A DNA stretch of 64,000 nucleotides. Origin: Gerris lacustris. Taxonomy: Eukaryota; Arthropoda; Insecta; Hemiptera; Gerridae. Position numbers and translations under genes: made by a program. The notes beneath the pieces were generated by a model. It searched no databases, was not told where the DNA came from, and saw only the letters and a program-made list of their open reading frames with translations. The stretch spans positions 35,124,345 to 35,188,344 of the forward strand of contig OX578286.1 of assembly GCA_951217055.1 (NCBI GenBank). The letters run 5' to 3'. This document shows positions 33,931-46,467 of this stretch, one piece after another; the stretch's first letter is position 1; each line of letters opens with the position of its first letter.

Positions 33931-35539
33931 CGTCTATTATGAATAACGTTGAGAAGGATTAGTGTCTAATATGAATAGCGTTGAGAAGGATTAGTGTCTA
34001 ATATGAATAGCGTTGAGAAGGAATAAGAGTCTAATATGAATAGCGTTGAGAAGGATTAGTGTCTAATATGAATAGCGTTGAGAAGGAATAAGAGTCTAAT
34101 ATGAATAGCGTTGAGAAGGATTAGTGTCTAATATGAATAGCGTTGAGAAGGAATAAGAGTCTAATATGAATAGCGTTGAGAAGGATTAGTGTCTAATATG
34201 AATAGCGTTGAGAAGGAATAAGAGTCTAATATGAATAGCGTTGAGAAGGATTAGTGTCTAATATGAATAGCGTTGAGAAGGATTAGAGTCTAATATGAAT
34301 AGCGTTGAGAAGGATTAGTCAAATATGAATAGCGTTGAGAAGGATTAGTGTCTAATATGAATAGGGTTGAGAAGGATTAGTGTCTAATATGAAAAGCGTT
34401 GAGATGAATTAGCCACTAGTATGAATAGCGTTGAGAAGGATTAGAATCAAATATGAATAGCGTTGAGAAGGATTAGAGTCTAATATGAATAACGTTGAGA
34501 AGGATTAGTGTCTAATATGAATAGCGTTGAGAAGAATTAGTGTATAATATGAATAGCGTTGAGAAGGATTAGAGTCAAATATGAATAGCGTTGAGAAGGA
34601 TTAGTGTCAAATATGAATAGCGTTGAGAAGGATTAGAGTCTAATATGAATAGCGTTGAGAAGGATTAGAGTCAAATATGAATAACGTTGAGAAGGATTAG
34701 TGTCTAATATGAATAGCGTTGAGAAGAATTAGTGTCTAATATGAATAGCGTTGAGAAGGATTAGAGTCAAATATGAATAGCGTTGAGAAGGATTAGTGTC
34801 AAATATGAATAGCGTTGAGAAGGATTAGAGTCTAATATGAATAGCGTTGAGAAGGATTAGAGTCAAATATGAATAGCGTTGAGAAGGATTAGAGTCTAAT
34901 ATGAATAACGTTGAGAAGGATTAGTGTCTAATATGAATAGCGTTGAGAAGGATTAGAGTCTAATATGAATAGCGTTGAGAAGGATTAGTCAAATATGAAT
35001 AGCGTTGAGAAGGATTAGTGTCTAATATGAATAGGTTTGAGAAGGATTAGTGTCTAATATGAAAAGCGTTGAGATGAATTAGCCACTAGTATGAATAGCG
35101 TTGAGAAGGATTAGAGTCAAATATGAATAGCGTTGAGAAGGATTAGAGTCTAATATGAATAACGTTGAGAAGGATTAGTGTCTAATATGAATAGCGTTGA
35201 GAAGAATTAGTGTCTAATATGAATAGCGTTGAGAAGGATTAGAGTCAAATATGAATAGCGTTGAGAAGGATTAGTGTCAAATATGAATAGCGTTGAGAAG
35301 GATTAGAGTCTAATATGAATAGAGTTGAGAAGGATTAGAGTCAAATATGAATAGCGTTGAGAAGGATTAGTGTCAAATATGAATAGCGTTGAGAAGGATT
35401 AGAGTCTAATATGAATAGCGTTGAGAAGGATTAGAGTCTAATATGAATAGGGTTGAGAAGGATTAGTGCCTAATATGAGTAGGGTTGAGAAGGATTAGTG
35501 TCTAATATGAATAGCGTTGAGAAGGATTAGATTCTAATT
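33931..35539. repeat. 32-bp minisatellite, main block, with a 670-bp higher-order repeat
   Basis: About 50 units of the type TAATATGAATAGCG + TTGAGAAGGATTAGTGTC, with 31-34 bp spacing. A distinctive run of variants (GATTAGTCAAATATG, AATAGGGTTGAG or AATAGGTTTGAG, GAAAAGCGTTGAGATGAATT, AGCCACTAGTATG) occurs at 34311 and again at 34981. A block of about 670 bp was therefore duplicated. Confidence 0.95.
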
Positions 35540-35584
35540 GAAGCGAGCTTAGCGAGCTTCCTACATTCAACGAAATATGCTCCG

Positions 35585-35620
<36 letters not shown>

Positions 35621-36285
35621 AGTAACGTTCACGCGTGTGACGATAACTTGAGTAAAAGTTGACCGATTTAGTTGAAATTAGGTATACATGATCCTCTTAC
35701 TAATACTCAGGCTAAGTTCGTTGGACAGCGTGATCCGTCCATGAATTCGCGCGCAACGCTCGTGTAAACGAGAGGTTAAAAAATTAAATTGGAATTTCAG
35801 GACGGGAAAAGATTCTATTATCATCTATTCGATGAGACGAACATTTTTTTCAAATAACATTTTTTAGTAAATCCAACAGCGACACCGCTATGAATTAATA
35901 AAGATCGCTAAAACTATTAAAGCGGGCCTAAACGTTTAAAATAGAGAAAACTACCTTTTTACCGATATCTTACGTTCTAACGTAACGATTTTAATAAAAC
36001 TTCATAGACACCATCTGATGCACAATTGAAACAGGCATGCAAAATTTCAATTTGATACATGCAGTAGTTTGTTTGTAGCAAAGAGATACAAATTATAAAT
36101 ATTGAAATAGAGATGTGTGGTTAGAGGAATAGTAAGAATGCGGGGTGGTTCCCTTACTACTAGCCGCTGCACTACTACCAGACCCATTATCTATCAACTC
36201 ATCATGATTCACAATAATCTTTTTTTTCAATATTCAATACATATTTATTACTATACGCTCGCTTCAATGATAGAGCCACGCGATG
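35540..36285 (+). mobile_element. Family C element inserted in the 32-bp array
   Basis: Begins GAAGCGAGCTTAGCGAGCTT with a TCTG microsatellite (35589-35620) and follows the family C order (CGATAACTTGAGTAAAAG, GCGCAACGCTCGTGTAAAC, GCGACACCGCTATGAA). It then continues into the part shared with 18270-18480 and 43660-43720. The minisatellite resumes immediately after it. Confidence 0.8.
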
Positions 36286-36635
36286 CCTAGTATGAATAGC
36301 GTTGAGAAGGATTAGTGTCTAATATGAATAGGGTTGAGAAGGATTAGAGTCTAATATGAGTAGCGTTGAGAAGGATTAGAGTCTAATATGAGTAGCGTTG
36401 AGAAGGATTAGAGTCTAATATGAATAGCGTTGAGAAGGATTAGTGTCTAATATGAATAGGGTTGAGAAGGATTAGAGTCTAATATGAATAGCGTTGAGAA
36501 GGATTAGAGTCTAATATGAATAGCGTTGAGAAGGATCAGTCTAATACGAATAGCGTTGAGAAAGATTAGAGTCTAATATGAATAGCGTTGAAAAGGATTA
36601 GTCTAATATGAATAGCGTTGAGAAGGATTAGTGTA
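36286..36635. repeat. 32-bp minisatellite, continuation after the insertion
   Basis: Eleven or so further units of the array at 33931, with variants GAGTAGCG and AATAGGG. It ends where GTGTAGGTTTGTGTATTG begins. Confidence 0.95.
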
Positions 36636-37412
36636 GGTTTGTGTATTGTAGAAATGAAATAATAATATATATTGTGAACTTTCATTTTTAGCGTCTAAGA
36701 ATCTGTGCAGGTGTTCTTCTTTAGCGTGTTCATGTTTGAAGGTAACGGCTGTTATCAGGTTTGGCCACATAATTGTCAGCCTAAACAAAGATCTTCCTAA
36801 TAGTCCACTCATTATGGGGTTATAAAGGTAGAACCAGATGAAACTGTAGGAAGTGTGCGGGTTTCGACGAAGTGCTGGTTTGCCTATCTGATAATATACA
36901 TTATAGCAAGATAAAACTTGTTCAGTGGCCTGATCAATATGTTCAAACCATTCAAACTGGTATGATTAAACCATTATAAACTGCTATCGTTGAAATTATA
37001 ACATTATTCTTGGTTATCAGCAATTACTACTTCTTTATTCTTGCATGGAGATTTTTTATTTTTACTGCAATATCATGGATAAACAATCACTGATCGTTAA
37101 ATCATTTATAAATCCTCTAATTCGGGACAAAACAAATAGAGAATCTCTCTAATCGAAATATTTTAAGTCCGTTTTGGCAATATATTGCAGAAGAAATTCG
37201 TGTTGATTTTAAATCATACCATAACAAGTGTTAATTCCATACTCACTTCTCGACTTATTGATCTCATATAAACACATCCAATCTCATTTTAAATTAAAAT
37301 GAACACTTAATGTAGCAATAAACAAACACTTTGCCTCCTCTAAAGGCAAATCAATGTTTCAAAAATGACTTGCGCACCAATTTATCTGCCTCTACTTCAT
37401 CCATCACTTGGG
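36636..37412. other. Unique-looking DNA, no gene
   Basis: Nothing recognised. Lies between two minisatellites. Confidence 0.4.
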
Positions 37413-38245
37413 GTAGCATTGAGTTAAAAATAGTGACAACTAGAATAGTATGGAGATAGGGTATTATCAAGTTAAAAATAGTGACAACTAAAGTAATAGC
37501 ATTGAGAATGGGAATCATCGAGTTAAAAATAGTGACAACTAGAGTAATAGCATTGAGAATGGGGATCATCGAGTTAAAAATAGTGACAACTAGAGTAATA
37601 GCATTAAGAATGGGGATCATCGATTTAAAAATAGTGACAACTAGAGTAATAGCATTGAGAATGGGAATCATCGAGTTAAAAATAGTGACAACTAGAGTAA
37701 TAGCATTGAGAATGGGAATCATCGAGTTAAAAATAGTGACAACTAGAGTAATAGCATTGAGAATGGGAATCATCGAGTTAAAAATAGTGACAACTAGAGT
37801 AATAGCATTGAGAATGGGGATCATCGAGTTAAAAATAGTGACAACTAGAGAAATAGCATTGAGAATGGGAATCATCGAGTTAAAAATAGTGACAACTAGA
37901 GTAATAGCATTGAGAATGGGAATCATCGAGTTAAAAATAGTGACAACTAGAGTAATAGCATTGAGAATGGGGATCATCGAGTTAAAAATAGTGACAACTA
38001 GAGTAATAGCATTGAGAATGGGAATCATCGAGTTAAAAATAGTGACAACTAGAGTAATAGCATTGAGAATGGGAATCATCGAGTTAAAAATAGTGACAAC
38101 TAGAGTAATAGCATTGAGAATGGGAATCATCGAGTTAAAAATAGTGACAACTAGAGTAATAGCATTGAGAATGGGGATCATCGAGTTAAAAATAGTGACA
38201 ACTAGAGTAATAGCATTGAGAATGGGAATCATCGAGTTAAAATTT
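37413..38245. repeat. 51-bp minisatellite, about 16 copies
   Basis: Unit TAGTGACAACTAGAGTAATA + GCATTGAGAATGGGAATC + ATCGAGTTAAAAA, period 51. Because 51 is 17 codons and the unit lacks stops in some frames, both strands show long frames (17-residue repeats such as TTRVIALRMGIIELKIV). Units differ at very few sites (GGGAATC/GGGGATC), so the array is recently homogenised. The first two and a displaced last unit (38853-38905) are more divergent. Confidence 0.96.
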
Positions 38246-38853
38246 CAAGATAAAACGAACTTTTTATATACTACGTTTTTAAATTTTCTGTTGAATCGTA
38301 TGTAATGTTGATAATATAATTGTTATTATTATATAATATATAATGTTAGTGAAAAAAAAAAAAAAAAGAAAAAGTTCCGAATTTATTTACTTCACATAAA
38401 TGATAACCATCTAGAGAGCTGATCTTAAACCAATAAAAGGACAAATCTTTGTACAACGGATCTCCCCAACACCAAATCTAAAGCGTGTCATCGATATATT
38501 TGAAATAATATAATCTATATTTCCTGTTTTGCTGTGATTCAATGTTTATCTATCACAAATTTGAGATCCGTCAAAATGAAGATTGCAAATAATTTGGGAT
38601 ATGTCAAAACAAATAAAATAATTGGTGGATTTACTTCGAACTAACTTTCCATACAGCAAAATTTGCTGAAAACCAATTAAATTCTGCTGAAAGATGGCTA
38701 AAAATATTAAAATAATGCATTGTCATCGTGTTCTGAGCTATGCTAAAAGTTTCAAATGCCTAGCTATTCGGAAAGTTAGTTAGAAATCGATTGCCTGATT
38801 AGTACCGGACAAACAAACAAACAAACAAGAAAGCAAGCTAATAAAAACGTAGT
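38246..38853 (-). mobile_element. Family E (hAT-type) fragment in the 51-bp array
   Basis: In reverse it matches the interior of the element at 14843-15865: CTTTTTATATACTACG, ATGATAACCATC, GATCTCCCCAACACCAAATC, ATCGATATATTTGAAATAAT, and a TTTG/CAAA run. The array resumes directly after it with AAAAATAGTGACAACTAGAG. The terminal CAG/CTG ends are lost. Confidence 0.75.
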
Positions 38854-38905
38854 AAAAATAGTGACAACTAGAGTAGTACTGAGATAGGTTATCATCAAGT
38901 TGGAT

Positions 38906-40189
38906 TGAAGGCCGGTTTCAATATGTTATGTCAGCTGCTGAGTTGATTAATTAGCAATTTAAGTTGGAATTCAAGTTCGTCAAGTTGGAATAGCAATTTG
39001 GAATTCATCCGAACTTTAAATTGCTGAGTATAAAATAGCATCGTGTAAAGAATAAGTTGCAATATTATTAAAACTGGAATTTTCGCGTTTTGTTTAAAGG
39101 GAAACCGGGATTTTAAAACTCTAATTGGACGTTGATTACAAAGAAACAGTGCGATATCTCTTTCAAAAAACTTCACATAAAAATTATCCACGTTAAAATC
39201 GATTGAATTTTAAAGTTATTTAATAACTGAATTCGCACTAGATGAATTCAATTCAGAAAATATCTAGATTTTGAAATAATATTCAGTATATAAAAAAAAA
39301 GTAGGTATATGAGACCAGAAATAGAGATGTCTCTCATTAGTTCTCTACTAGAAATCTCTTCTCTAGAGATATTCTACAATATCTCAATTTTAGCTATAGG
39401 AGAAATTCTACAATGGCTCAATTTAAGCTGTTGAGATATTTCTATTTTCAGTATCATTCAAGAGAGAACTCCGGGTCAAGTTTGAAAGCTCGTAATTAGA
39501 GACCGGGAAGGGTTGGGGAGGGGGATAACTATACGACTCTGTTGCGAGTCACAAATTATTGGATATAAAGAAAATATCTATAGATTCAATAAGGTTACAC
39601 TATAACTCCAGAGTTAAAACTTAAGTTATATTATATATTATATTTAGGTTGTCCAAAAGAAAAAATACGGGGAACAGTTAATTATTTCAGTAGCATCAAG
39701 TTTTACTAAAAAATCAATAGTCCGAATTGATGTTTCAATACAGATTGATTCCTGATTTGAGATTTAACAAGCTGGTGTTTTCGTGAGTAGTACTGAATCC
39801 ATATTTAATACACCAATCAGCCGATAGCCTAGGTTACTTTGATAAAGATTATAAATAATTTTGTAAGCTTCACCTTTTATAATCAGGTTTTTGGTTTGTT
39901 TGTAACTATTTTCAAAAAACAAAAACTGAAAATGACAAATAATAATCAAATAAAGGTAGGAAACATGGATAGAAGCACTCACACCTACACTCTGCGCATG
40001 TCAGGATCGAGTTCAGGTGTTTTCATGAAACTCGATCCAGATATGATCCCAGAATTAAATGTATCGTATCTGCGGATGTAAATCATATTCAATCAGTATT
40101 AAATATAGGTTTCCATGGACACTTTGGATCCAAAAACCCTAAAACTTTGGAACCCTAGAAGAGAGTTTGGGGACTTCATGAAAGATTGT
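38906..40189. other. Unique-looking AT-rich DNA, no gene
   Basis: 39330-39470 contains recurring AGAGATATT/GAGATATTTCT words. Nothing else recognised. Confidence 0.4.
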
Positions 40190-40560
40190 CAAGGTTAGTT
40201 GTTCAAATATTACTCCAAATCAATGTGGTCCCCAATCAAGTGACAAAATAACATCAACTTGATTTTTGGTTACTAACTAATTCTGTACATATGGACTAAA
40301 TATTCTGTACATTCTGTGCATTTCATAATGGAAATCAATTGTCCACCAAAATGGGCGGGACATGACTGCTCTCCACCGGCTTGTTTTTTTTCATATGCCT
40401 ATTGTCAAGCTATGTCCCGCAGACGAACTTCGTCGATAACATATTCATAAAAAGCACTAAAAGATTTACTTATACACAAAATTATAGCGTGATGTTAGTC
40501 AAACACCTTTTTGAACGCCATCTCTTGGACTATATGGAGATGAAAAAGAACTGCGAAATC
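40190..40560 (+). repeat. Family P dispersed repeat, copy 3
   Basis: Block order as in 14470-14765: TATTACTCCAAATCAA, CATCAACTTGATTTTTGG, GGGACATGACTGCTCTCCAC, GCCTATTGTCAAGCTATG, GATGTTAGTCAAACAC. Confidence 0.65.
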
Positions 40561-40574
40561 TTACCCACTCTTAA

Positions 40575-42306
40575 AAAATGAAGAGTATGACTGAGTATGA
40601 CCTTACAAGAACGATATATGTCTGAGGATGACCTTACAAGAAAGATAAGTGACTGAGGATGACCATATAAGGAAGAGTATGACTGAGAATGACCTTACAA
40701 GAAACAGTATGACTGAGGATGACCTTACAAGAAACAGTATGAGTGAGGATGGCCTTACAAGAAAGAGTATGACTGAGGATGACCTTATAAGAAAGAGTAT
40801 GACTAAGGATGACCTTACAAGAAAGAGTATGACTGAGGATGACCTTACAAGAAAGAGTATGACCTTACAAGAAAGAGTATGACTGAGGATGACCATATAA
40901 GGATGAGTATGACTAAGGATGACCTTACAAGAAAGAGTATGACTGAGGATGACCATATAAAGATGAGTATGACTAAGGATGGCCTTACAAGAAAGAGTAT
41001 GTCTGAGGATGACCATATAAAGATGAGTATGACTAAGGATGGCCTTACAAGAAAGAGTATGACTGAGGATGACCTTACAAGAAAGAGTATGACTGAGGAT
41101 GACCATATAAAGATGAGTATGACTAAGGATGGCCTTACAAGAAAGAGTATGTCTGAGGATGACCATATAAAGATGAGTATGACTAAGGATGGCCTTACAA
41201 GAAAGAGTATGACTGAGGATGACCATATAAGGATGAGTATGACTAAGGATGACCTTACAAGAAAGAGTATGTCTGAGGATGACCTTACAAGAAAGAGTAT
41301 GACTGAGGATGACCATATAAAGATGAGTATGACTAAGGATGGCCTTACAAGAAAGAGTATGTCTGAGGATGACCATATAAAGATGATTATGACTAAGGAT
41401 GGCCTTACAAGAAAGAGTATGACTGAGGATGACCATATAAGGATGAGTATGACTAAGGATGACCTTACAAGAAAGAGTATGTCTGAGGATGACTTTACAA
41501 GAAAGAGTATGACTGAGGATGACCATATAAGGATGAGTATGACCTTACAAGAAAGAGTATGTGTGAGTATGACCTTACAAGAAAGAGTATGTCTGAGGAT
41601 GACCATATAAGGATGAGTATGACTAAGGATGACCTTACAAGAAAGAGTATGTCTGAGGATGACCATATAAAGATGAGTATGACTAAGGATGGCCTTACAA
41701 GAAAGAGTATGACTGAGGATGACCTTACAAGAAAGAGTATGTCTGAGGATGACCTTACAAGAAAGAGTATGACTGAGGATGACCATATAAAGATGAGTAT
41801 GACTAAGGGTGGCCTTACAAGAAAGAGTATGTCTGAGTATGACCTTACAAGAAAGAGTATGACTGAGGATGACCATATAAGGATGAGTATGACTAAGGAT
41901 GACCTTACAAGAAAGAGTATGTCTGAGGATGACCTTACAAGAAAGAGTATGACTGAGGATGACCATATAAAGATGAGTATGACTAAGGATGGCCTTACAA
42001 GAAAGAGTATGTCTGAGTATGACCTTACAAGAAAGAGTATGACTGAGGATGACCATATAAAGATGAGTATGACTAAGGATGGCCTTTCAAGAAAGAGTAT
42101 GTCTGAGGATGACCATATAAAGATGAGTATGACTAAGGATGGCATTACAAGAAAGAGTATGACTGAGGATGATCATATAAGGATGAGTATGACTAAGGAT
42201 GACCTTACAAGAAAGAGTATGGCTGAGGATGACCTTACAAGAAAGAGTATGATTGAGAATGACCTTGCAAGAAAGAGTATGACTGAGGATGACCTTACAA
42301 GAAAGG
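40575..42306. repeat. 30-bp minisatellite, about 57 copies, several unit types
   Basis: Exact 30-bp spacing throughout. Main types: GACTGAGGATGACCTTACAA..., GACTGAGGATGACCATATAA... and GACTAAGGATGGCCTTACAA..., each closing with GAAAGAGTAT, GGATGAGTAT or AGATGAGTAT. The types alternate in recurrent blocks. Since 30 is ten codons, frames on both strands stay open for hundreds of codons (for example repeating MTEDDLTRKS). I treat these as non-coding because no start context, signal or flanking exon supports them. Confidence 0.97.
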
Positions 42307-42805
42307 TTCGAAATGTCTCTGATTCAAATGATTTAATTTGTTTATATTGTTCACACTTAAAGGGTTCATATGACTTAATAAGAATAAAATTACAAGTAAA
42401 GGTGTTGACTATTACATCATCCCAGTGAATGACATCTCAATCAAATTTCGTACGATTGAATATTGGATGGAACTAATTGAATCAGTAATGGCTCTAATTG
42501 ACTCTTCACAAACAGACCTGAAAATTCAATTCAATTTCTACTCCGAATCGATTCATACATAAAACATTACTCTTCGGTGTTTAGTTCATTTGAATATATA
42601 ATGTTTCGCAAAACATCAATACATTAGTATTGTCACGTGGTTTTTCGTAACATTTTTTTTTTTTTTACTTTAACTCCATTTATGAATTGTATAATTACTT
42701 TTAAAAACCATTTTATTTCTTTTATTTTCATTCACTTGCAAAAATCTTTGTTTTAGATATTCCACGTTTTTAAAAGGTTTGACTTTACAATTATAAAAAG
42801 GATTT

Positions 42806-43186
42806 TCAAATCTTTATTTTACATTATCCACGTTGGTGAATCTTTATTTTACATTCTCCACGTTGGTAAATCTTTATTTTACATTCTCCTCGTTGGTAAA
42901 TCTTTATTTTACATTCACCACGTTGGTAAATCTTTATTTTACATTCTCCACGTTGGTAAATCTTTAATTTACATTCTCCTCGTTGGTAAATCTTTATTTT
43001 ACATTCACCACGTTGGTAAATCTTTATTTTACATTCTCCACGTTGGTAAATCTTTAATTTACATTCTCCTCGTTGGTAAATCTTTATTTTACATTCACCA
43101 CGTTGGTAAATCTTTATTTTACATTCCCCACGTTTGTAAATCTTTATTTTAAATTCTCCACATTGGTATATCTTTATTTTACATTC
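42806..43186. repeat. Second 30-bp minisatellite, about 13 copies
   Basis: Unit TCTTTATTTTACATTCTCCA + CGTTGGTAAA, exact 30-bp spacing, with variants CACCACG and CTCCTCG in a recurring order (a 120-bp block repeats). It lies 500 bp from the larger 30-bp array and is unrelated in sequence. Confidence 0.96.
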
Positions 43187-43540
43187 TTTATCTACGATTG
43201 ATACGAAATATAAACATTATATCTCTGTTTAGATGCGTAGAAAGTGATTATTTACGTACTTGTATTCATTGCGCAAGCGCGTCTCATAGTTCTGAAGAAT
43301 TCCTCTTCATTACCACGCTAGCGCGGTAAAAAAGAGGAATTCTTCAGCTTTACGCACGATTAGCGAGTTTGTTTACATTTAACAAAACTAATTTGCTATT
43401 CTTTTATTAAAGTAACTGTTTAATCAAGTTTTTAGTTAAAAACAATGAATGAATCAAGTGGCTTTGACGAAAATGTAGAGAATAAGTTATTTTTATTTGT
43501 TTTGACATATCCCATATTTACGATCTTCAGTTAGACGGGT
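43187..43540 (+). mobile_element. Family G element, copy with mini-ORF
   Basis: Starts TATCTACGATTGATACGAAA. It contains the hairpin GAAGAATTCCTCTTC...GAAGAGGAATTCTTC around the GCTAGCGCGGTAA loop (43273-43350), then an ATG at 43445 with MNESSGFDENVEN, after which the sequence diverges and stops at 43534. Confidence 0.7.
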
Positions 43541-43639
43541 TTAAACTTTATCATTTATGACAGAAAATTTAAAAACTGCAGTATATAAAAAGTTCTTTTT
43601 ATCTTGTAATTTTTTGTTTTATATATTATGTATTTATTT

Positions 43640-43925
43640 TGGTGGAAATAATATTATAATTATTAACTTTTCTCTCTATATTCAATACATATTTATAGCA
43701 AAACGCTGGCTTCAATGATAAAAACAAATGCTTTTATTTTAATGTTTCCCTAACTCCGCTAAATGCAAATAGATACATTCAGTTTTGTCTCTTTTTTAAT
43801 CGTCATGTATAAGTAGCTAGCATCGTATACTTAGCAGTGTGATTTTATAATTTATATTTAATGAAAAGCGTAAGGAACTTCGCTCCTAACGGGTGTCCTG
43901 CGACACCACACGTATTTTCTTTTAC
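43640..43925 (+). repeat. Family C 3' part
   Basis: Matches 18470-18710: AATACATATTTATAG, TAACTCCGC, CATGTATAAGTAG, GTAAGGAACTTCG, GTGTCCTGCGACACCACACG. Lies between two family G copies. Confidence 0.6.
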
Positions 43926-43974
43926 CTTTAGCCACGCGTGTAAATCTTGATTTTACATTTACGTTTTTATATCT

Positions 43975-44360
43975 TTATCTACGATTGATACGAAATATAA
44001 ACATTGTATCTCTGTTTAGATGCGTAGAAAGTGATTCTTTACGTACTTCTATTCATTGCGCATGCGTGTCTCACAGTTCTGAAGAATTCCTCTTCATTAC
44101 CACGCTAGCGCGGTAAAGAAGAGGAATTCTTCAGCTTTACGCACGATTAGCGAGTTTGTTTACATTTAACAATACTAATTTGCTGTTCTTTTATTAAAGT
44201 AACTGTTTATATCGAGTTTTTAGTGAAAAAGAATGAGTGAATCAAGTGACTTTGACGAAAATGTGGAGAATAATACTCCTCCAGAAATAATTAATTTGGT
44301 AAAAAGTACAACTCAAGAATTAATGCCATCTTAATCAAGAGAGAGATACGAACTTACATA
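43975..44360 (+). mobile_element. Family G element, second copy
   Basis: Same layout as 43187: TATCTACGATTGATACGAAA, hairpin at 44075-44143, and an ATG at 44233 encoding MSESSDFDENVENNTPPEII...LMPS before a stop at 44332-44334. One base change relative to the 49391 copy creates this stop, since the next codons still read SRERYE in the same frame. Confidence 0.75.
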
Positions 44361-45828
44361 CAGCAAGTTAATTTTTTTCTGTATTTATTATTTAAATCTA
44401 ACAATCGCAGATAAAGTACGGTACGCAACTCGTGGGAAAAAGCATAGTGAGACCCGTGGACTACAAATCTCTCCTCTGGAGCAAAAATTTAAGAGTATAC
44501 GAAGAATTATCTACATTTTTGAAGAAAGGGAAAATTAAAATTTAATATTGTTAACAATTAAGGTTGTATGGTGTAAAGCCAATGCCAAATAAAGGAAAAT
44601 AAAAAAAAAAAAAAAAATGAAAAACAATCACAGATAAATATTTTTATTAAAAATTCACCACATATGTAATATAATCAAAACGAAGAGCAAAGCTCAAATT
44701 GTGTTTTATTATATTTTACATATATAAATTTCTTATTTCTATATCCTTACCATATTTCTATCTCTATGTTGCTAATTAATTCAATTATGATGAATATTAT
44801 ATTAATTTAATTAAATAATTACTAGATTAAACAAAACAAGTCTTTAATTCAATTTTTAGAAAAGAAATTCAATTTTTATCTCTAAAAAAAATATTTTTAT
44901 TTTATTCAAAGTTATAAAATCTCGCTTTTGTACTAAATATTTAAATGTAATACTTCAATCTTTAACTAAAATTAAAATAAATTTCTATGTAAACATAAAG
45001 TAAACAGAATATAAATAATTAATAACGCCCGACAAATTTACCCTTGATGATTTCTTTTTAAATTTAAAATTTTCCTTTTAATTTTTAATTCTGAAATTAT
45101 ATGAATCAAGATTAAAATATATAATTCACTAAGAGTACTATCATTTTTTAAATTTATTTACAAAAGTGTTTAGTTAAATCTAAAATAAAATAATTAAAAA
45201 TTAAAATGAATTTAAGTTCGGTTGAGAGAACAGTTAATTAATACTATCAAACTAAAGGGTATCAAGTAATTAACATGATTTGAACTTTATTAACATTCTA
45301 AGAATTTGAAATTAAATTATAAACGCAGGTTTTTAAGAGCAAAAAAACACAGACTTCTGAGTTGAAAAAAAGATATATTTATATTTTTCAGAAAATAACA
45401 CATTAAATTGTAAACAAGCGTTAAAAACTGAAAAGAAATTATATTATTTTTCTAAAGATATTATGAGTGGGTTATAGATGTGTTAAAATAAAATAGTCGT
45501 TCTGTGCAGGTTGACTCAAGGTTTTCTAAAAGTATAAGATCAGGGGTGGGAAGCCGTATAATATGCGTTAATTAATATTTAATTACCCAATTTAAGATTT
45601 TAAAGAATGACACACACCTTCCTTTTAGCTGATCTCTGAAATGGATTTTCTGAATTCTAAGACGTATAAAAATGTCGTTCTTGAAAATGATCCCAGTCAC
45701 GTTACGTTAGGTAACAATAATATTGATTATGTGCTTCTAAAAAGACAGACAAATCCAGAAAACGGAGTTAAAAAATAATTTAAGGCCAGTTTTAATTTTT
45801 GGATAATGTTTGAAATAAAAAAGTACCT
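44361..45828. other. Very AT-rich DNA
   Basis: No element ends, exons or tandem repeats recognised. Confidence 0.4.
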
Positions 45829-46332
45829 GTTGCAGGATCAGCAAACCTGCAATAGTGATAATCAAGGTGTACATCGCTGGCTGGAAGGATATTGCAGGAT
45901 CAGCAAACCTGTAATAGTGATAATCAAGGTGTACATCGCTGGCTGGAAGGATGTTGCAGGATCAGCAAACCTGTAATAGTGATAATCAAGGTGTACATCG
46001 CTGGCTGGAAGGATGTTGCAGGATCATCAAACCTGCAATAGTGATAATCAAGGTGTACATCGCTGGCTGGAAGGATGTTGCAGGATCAGCAAACCTGCAA
46101 TAGTGATAATCAGGGGGTACATCGCTGGCCGGGAGGATGTTGCAGGATCAGCAAACCTGCAATAGTGATAATCAAGGTGTACATCGCTGGCTGGAAGGAT
46201 GTTGCAGGATCAGCAAACCTGCAATAGTGTTAATCAAGGTGTACATCGCTGGCTGGAAGGATGTTGCAGGATCAGCAAACCTGCAATAGTGATAATCAAG
46301 GGGTACATCGCTGGCCGGGAGGATGTTGAAGG
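45829..46332. repeat. 62-bp minisatellite, 8 copies
   Basis: Unit GTTGCAGGATCAGCAAACCT + GCAATAGTGATAATCAAGGT + GTACATCGCTGGCTGGAAGG + AT. Two copies share the variant GGGGTACATCGCTGGCCGGG, showing block duplication. GC content is higher than in flanking DNA. Confidence 0.95.
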
Positions 46333-46467
46333 ATGACCAAAATAAGTTTACTAGCTAATGATTTAGTTTTTATGTAAGATTTATTTCTAAAAATATAGTT
46401 ATGCGTGTTTTAAGACTCCAAGCAATCAGTTCTTTACATTACGAACCTGAAAAGTATCCATAAATTG

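Noticed and set aside
37351..38305. Long frames (293 and 274 codons) on both strands
   Set aside because: They are produced by a 51-bp tandem repeat with no stops. Perfect unit repetition on both strands and absence of any domain argue against coding.
40603..42428. Several frames of 216-403 codons on both strands
   Set aside because: All come from the 30-bp minisatellite. Overlapping frames on both strands change together with the repeat variants, as expected for a non-coding array.
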